Source: Prostheceraeus crozeri
Taxonomy: Eukaryota > Platyhelminthes > Polycladida > Euryleptidae
Assembly: GCA_907163375.1 (NCBI GenBank)
Contig: CAJQUW010001979.1
Coordinates: 806,001 to 870,000, forward strand
DNA: 64,000 bases
Direction of reading: 5' to 3'
This document shows, piece by piece, positions 61,730-64,000 of this stretch (its first letter is position 1; the number at the start of each line of letters is the position of its first letter). Made by a program: the position numbers and the translations under genes. The notes beneath the pieces are model-generated. The model saw only the letters and a program-made list of their open reading frames with translations, ran no database searches and was not told the origin of the DNA.

Positions 61730-63190
61730 CTATAAATGTGCCTTTTGACCTGAGACTGTTGTTTGATCATCTGCAGTTTTCGCTTCTTTAGATCCTCTAT
61801 TTCTCTGTAAGCTGGTGCTTTCTTTGAAATCCCAATTTGATCTGCGAACTGGCACGTTGAAGAGGTACTTGGTCCAAAGGTTTCATCAGCAGTTCTTGCA
61901 ACCTTTTGCTGTCCTCATTGACAGTTCCCTCTGCTACCTTTTGCCTTCTGAGGAATTTCAACATCAGTTTCAGTGACCGATAACTCCTGTAATACACAAT
62001 CATTTTCACTATGTGATTTGTTTTCGTCATGAGATTTCAGTCTTCTCCTTCACTCTAAATCGCTTTCATATCTTTGCTTGGATTGATAACACTTGCCAAT
62101 AAAGATCGATTGATCGGGAAATTCTTCAGTTCACCGACGCGAAGCAAACTAGCCCATCTTTGACTCGTCTGATAGCTACCAAAGTATCGTCCGATAAGCT
62201 GGAGCCGTGTGACTGAAGAATAGCTTTGTTGATTGAGAATCCCTTTTCTGGTCCGGAATTGCCATCACTCAATGTCAAGATACATTTGATGAGAGCTTCC
62301 AGTTGAGGAAACTTCCGAGTTCCACTCTCATCCTCCATACGGAAAACTCTGTCCCTGAAATTATTAATCCACAATGGTTTTGAGTCACTTTCTGTTGGTA
62401 CAAGATCTACCCAACTTTGTTCCACTTCTTTCCAATATGATGTTTGAGGACGATTCCTTGATGATGCGTTGTCATTACCCATGACAAACCATTCTTTAAG
62501 AATATATTCCATCTGAGACAGGCGCCATCTGTTGGCGCACCATGTCACATGTCTTCAGAAGAGGCACTTGAATCAACAGCAAATACCTTTTGAAGGTGAT
62601 TCTTCATAAAAATGGCTGGCAACGACTGCGAATAAAGCTGTTTATTGGTGTACTTTGCATCTTTGAGAAGTGTATTCTTCAGAGGTATGTTGTCTTGTAG
62701 ATACTTGGTTGCCGTTCTGAAGTATTGCAAACAGCTGCGGTGGAATACTTCTTCCTTTCTTCAGATATTTCCTCCTTATGCAACAGGCTTTTTGATGTGG
62801 TACCGACATCGATCTTCGGTAATTCAATGTTTCCTTTTGTAACATCGATTTCGGCAAGTTTATCACGATCTAAAAACGATTCATTATTAAATGAGGTGAT
62901 TGTTTGTCTCTTCATAAACTTAGACAATGTCTTGGAGAAGTTTTGTCATGCTGCTGAACACTGTGTGAATCACGGATTCATCTCGCTGCAGTTTCAACAG
63001 ATGCGCTTCAAAATCAGTTGGAATAAAAGCAACGAAGCAGACTTTCACTTTCGAAATGGGATCCTCGAGGGTTTTAGAAATCCTCTTATACCTTGACGTT
63101 TCTTCGATTTCCCGTTTGAAATTTTTCTGGGTTGGTAAAGACTTTTAGAAATACTCTTTCAAATTGCTGCATTGCTCGAGTAGTCACAAG
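61730..63190 (-). mobile_element. hAT-family transposase relic with several frameshifts
   Basis: Minus-strand pieces in succession match a hAT-type transposase lineage common in aquatic animals: DPISKVKVCFVAFIPTDFEA (about 63060), SKFMKRQTITSFNNESFLD (62927), YFRTATKYLQDNIPLKN (62720), RWRLSQMEYILKEW (62530), IKCILTLSDGNSGPEKGFSI then LSDDTLVAIRRVKDGL (62280-62150), and a coiled-coil tail IEDLKKRKLQMIKQQ (61790). The CILTL-N--EKGFS block is the hAT C-terminal dimerisation region. Frame changes occur near 63110, 62930, 62735, 62548, 62130 and 61795, so the gene is dead. Its ends were not found. Confidence 0.72.
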
Positions 63191-64000
63191 CATGCCCTCA
63201 ACGCATTGACGATAGGACGATATGAAAAAAATCACTGAGAACATATGACTTCACAGAAGCAATTTTCATTAAAATTTCCTATCAATTATCGAAAAAGATC
63301 TAAATAAATTTCAGCACTGAGGAAAAAAGAATAGAATCTAGGGTTTTCTGCTTTTTTTCTAAAGAAGTTATGTTTATATGAAGAATTTAGGAGATAATTC
63401 TGTTATCTAGGTTTTCTAGGTTGAGTGGAAGGCTTGTACTTTATGTTGTCGTATGTTGCAATTGTTAGTTCTGGATAAAACTTCTGCTGCATGTCTTCAG
63501 ACCGACCGCAATAATGTGATGAAACAGTCGATAGCCTTTAGCCGAATGATGCGACTAAAAAATTCGAGACCATCTAGCCGATGGACGCTGGAGATTGATT
63601 CCGAGCTCAGCCACCACCTTATTGGAGGTTGATTATTTTAAGAACATGACGAGAGAAAGACTCAACCGACGAGGAGTACACCTACTCAAACAATCTTGTT
63701 ACAGTATTATGAGCAAAAGGTTGATTAGTATAGCGTAACGATAAGATGATCGATGTGATCATGTGATTAATAACTGAATACAATTAATGATATGCATACA
63801 TGCATGTAACTTCACTATAATCTGAGAAGCTTTCCAGGAGAAATGCTAGAATTCCATTAGCATTAGAGAGAGAGACTTGCGAATTTTTCGACATCAATTG
63901 GAAGACATGAAGACGTCGAAAATGATCTAACTCCCAAACTAATATTCACTATCTTTCCATACTTGAACTGAGGCCGCCACAATCATGATGCATAAGTCAG
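63191..64000. other. Window end, no recognised feature
   Basis: No long open frame, RAB3 exon or repeat end is visible. The 5' end of the hAT relic may extend into this stretch. Confidence 0.5.

Noticed and set aside
62725-63096. 123-codon plus-strand frame
   Set aside because: It lies antisense to the hAT transposase relic, whose blocks are recognisable on the minus strand.
59107-64000. 5' RAB3 exons (P-loop, switch I and II)
   Set aside because: No segment with GNSSVGKT, WDTAGQE or a fitting donor was found; they are likely outside the window.
1-64000. LTR retrotransposons, endogenous retroviruses, Polintons, CRISPR arrays, rRNA genes
   Set aside because: No supporting motif, terminal repeat pair or array was seen on either strand.

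Overview
The window is nuclear DNA from an AT-rich, intron-rich animal genome. Spliced genes have consensus GT-AG introns and one gene is a clear RAB3, so this is a metazoan with regulated secretion. The mix of decayed CR1/L2-like and RTE-like LINEs, Penelope-like elements, tRNA-headed SINE-like repeats, mariner, pogo-like and several hAT-like elements fits an aquatic invertebrate. I cannot name the phylum from this sequence alone.

Two host genes can be supported. On the plus strand (12918-32302) seven exons join in frame into a 442-residue secreted protein: signal peptide, CUB domain, short linker, complete trypsin-like serine protease domain with an intact catalytic triad, and a hydrophobic C-terminal tail that may tether it to the membrane. 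On the minus strand (49497-59106) are the last three coding exons of a RAB3 small GTPase, ending in a CQC prenylation motif. Its 5' exons were not found and probably lie beyond position 64000.

Everything else recognisable is mobile DNA in introns or between genes. Positions 1-12917 hold no recognisable gene but carry two SINE-like repeats, an L2/CR1-like LINE relic and a TIR-bounded element (7629-8539). Intron 1 of the protease gene holds a mariner copy (14907-17660) interrupted by a hAT-like element (15025-16415) that itself contains a reverse-transcriptase relic. Intron 3 holds a 5'-truncated LINE (21093-21660) and a degenerate tandem repeat. Between the genes lie a longer LINE of the same family (36776-39055), a textbook hAT MITE with a perfect 8-bp target duplication (42732-43170), and a graveyard of Penelope-like and LINE pieces (43985-45720). 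The RAB3 introns hold a nested composite (54227-57935) with a Penelope-like insertion bounded by 45-bp inverted repeats and a pogo-like relic, plus a fragment of an uncharacterised mobile-element-associated domain (50720-51020). A frameshifted hAT-family transposase relic lies at 61730-63190.

No operon, CRISPR array, rRNA or convincing tRNA gene was seen, and I found no coherent new multigene system. The most informative observations are the structure of the protease gene, the transposon-in-transposon nests, and a few unexplained inverted repeats.
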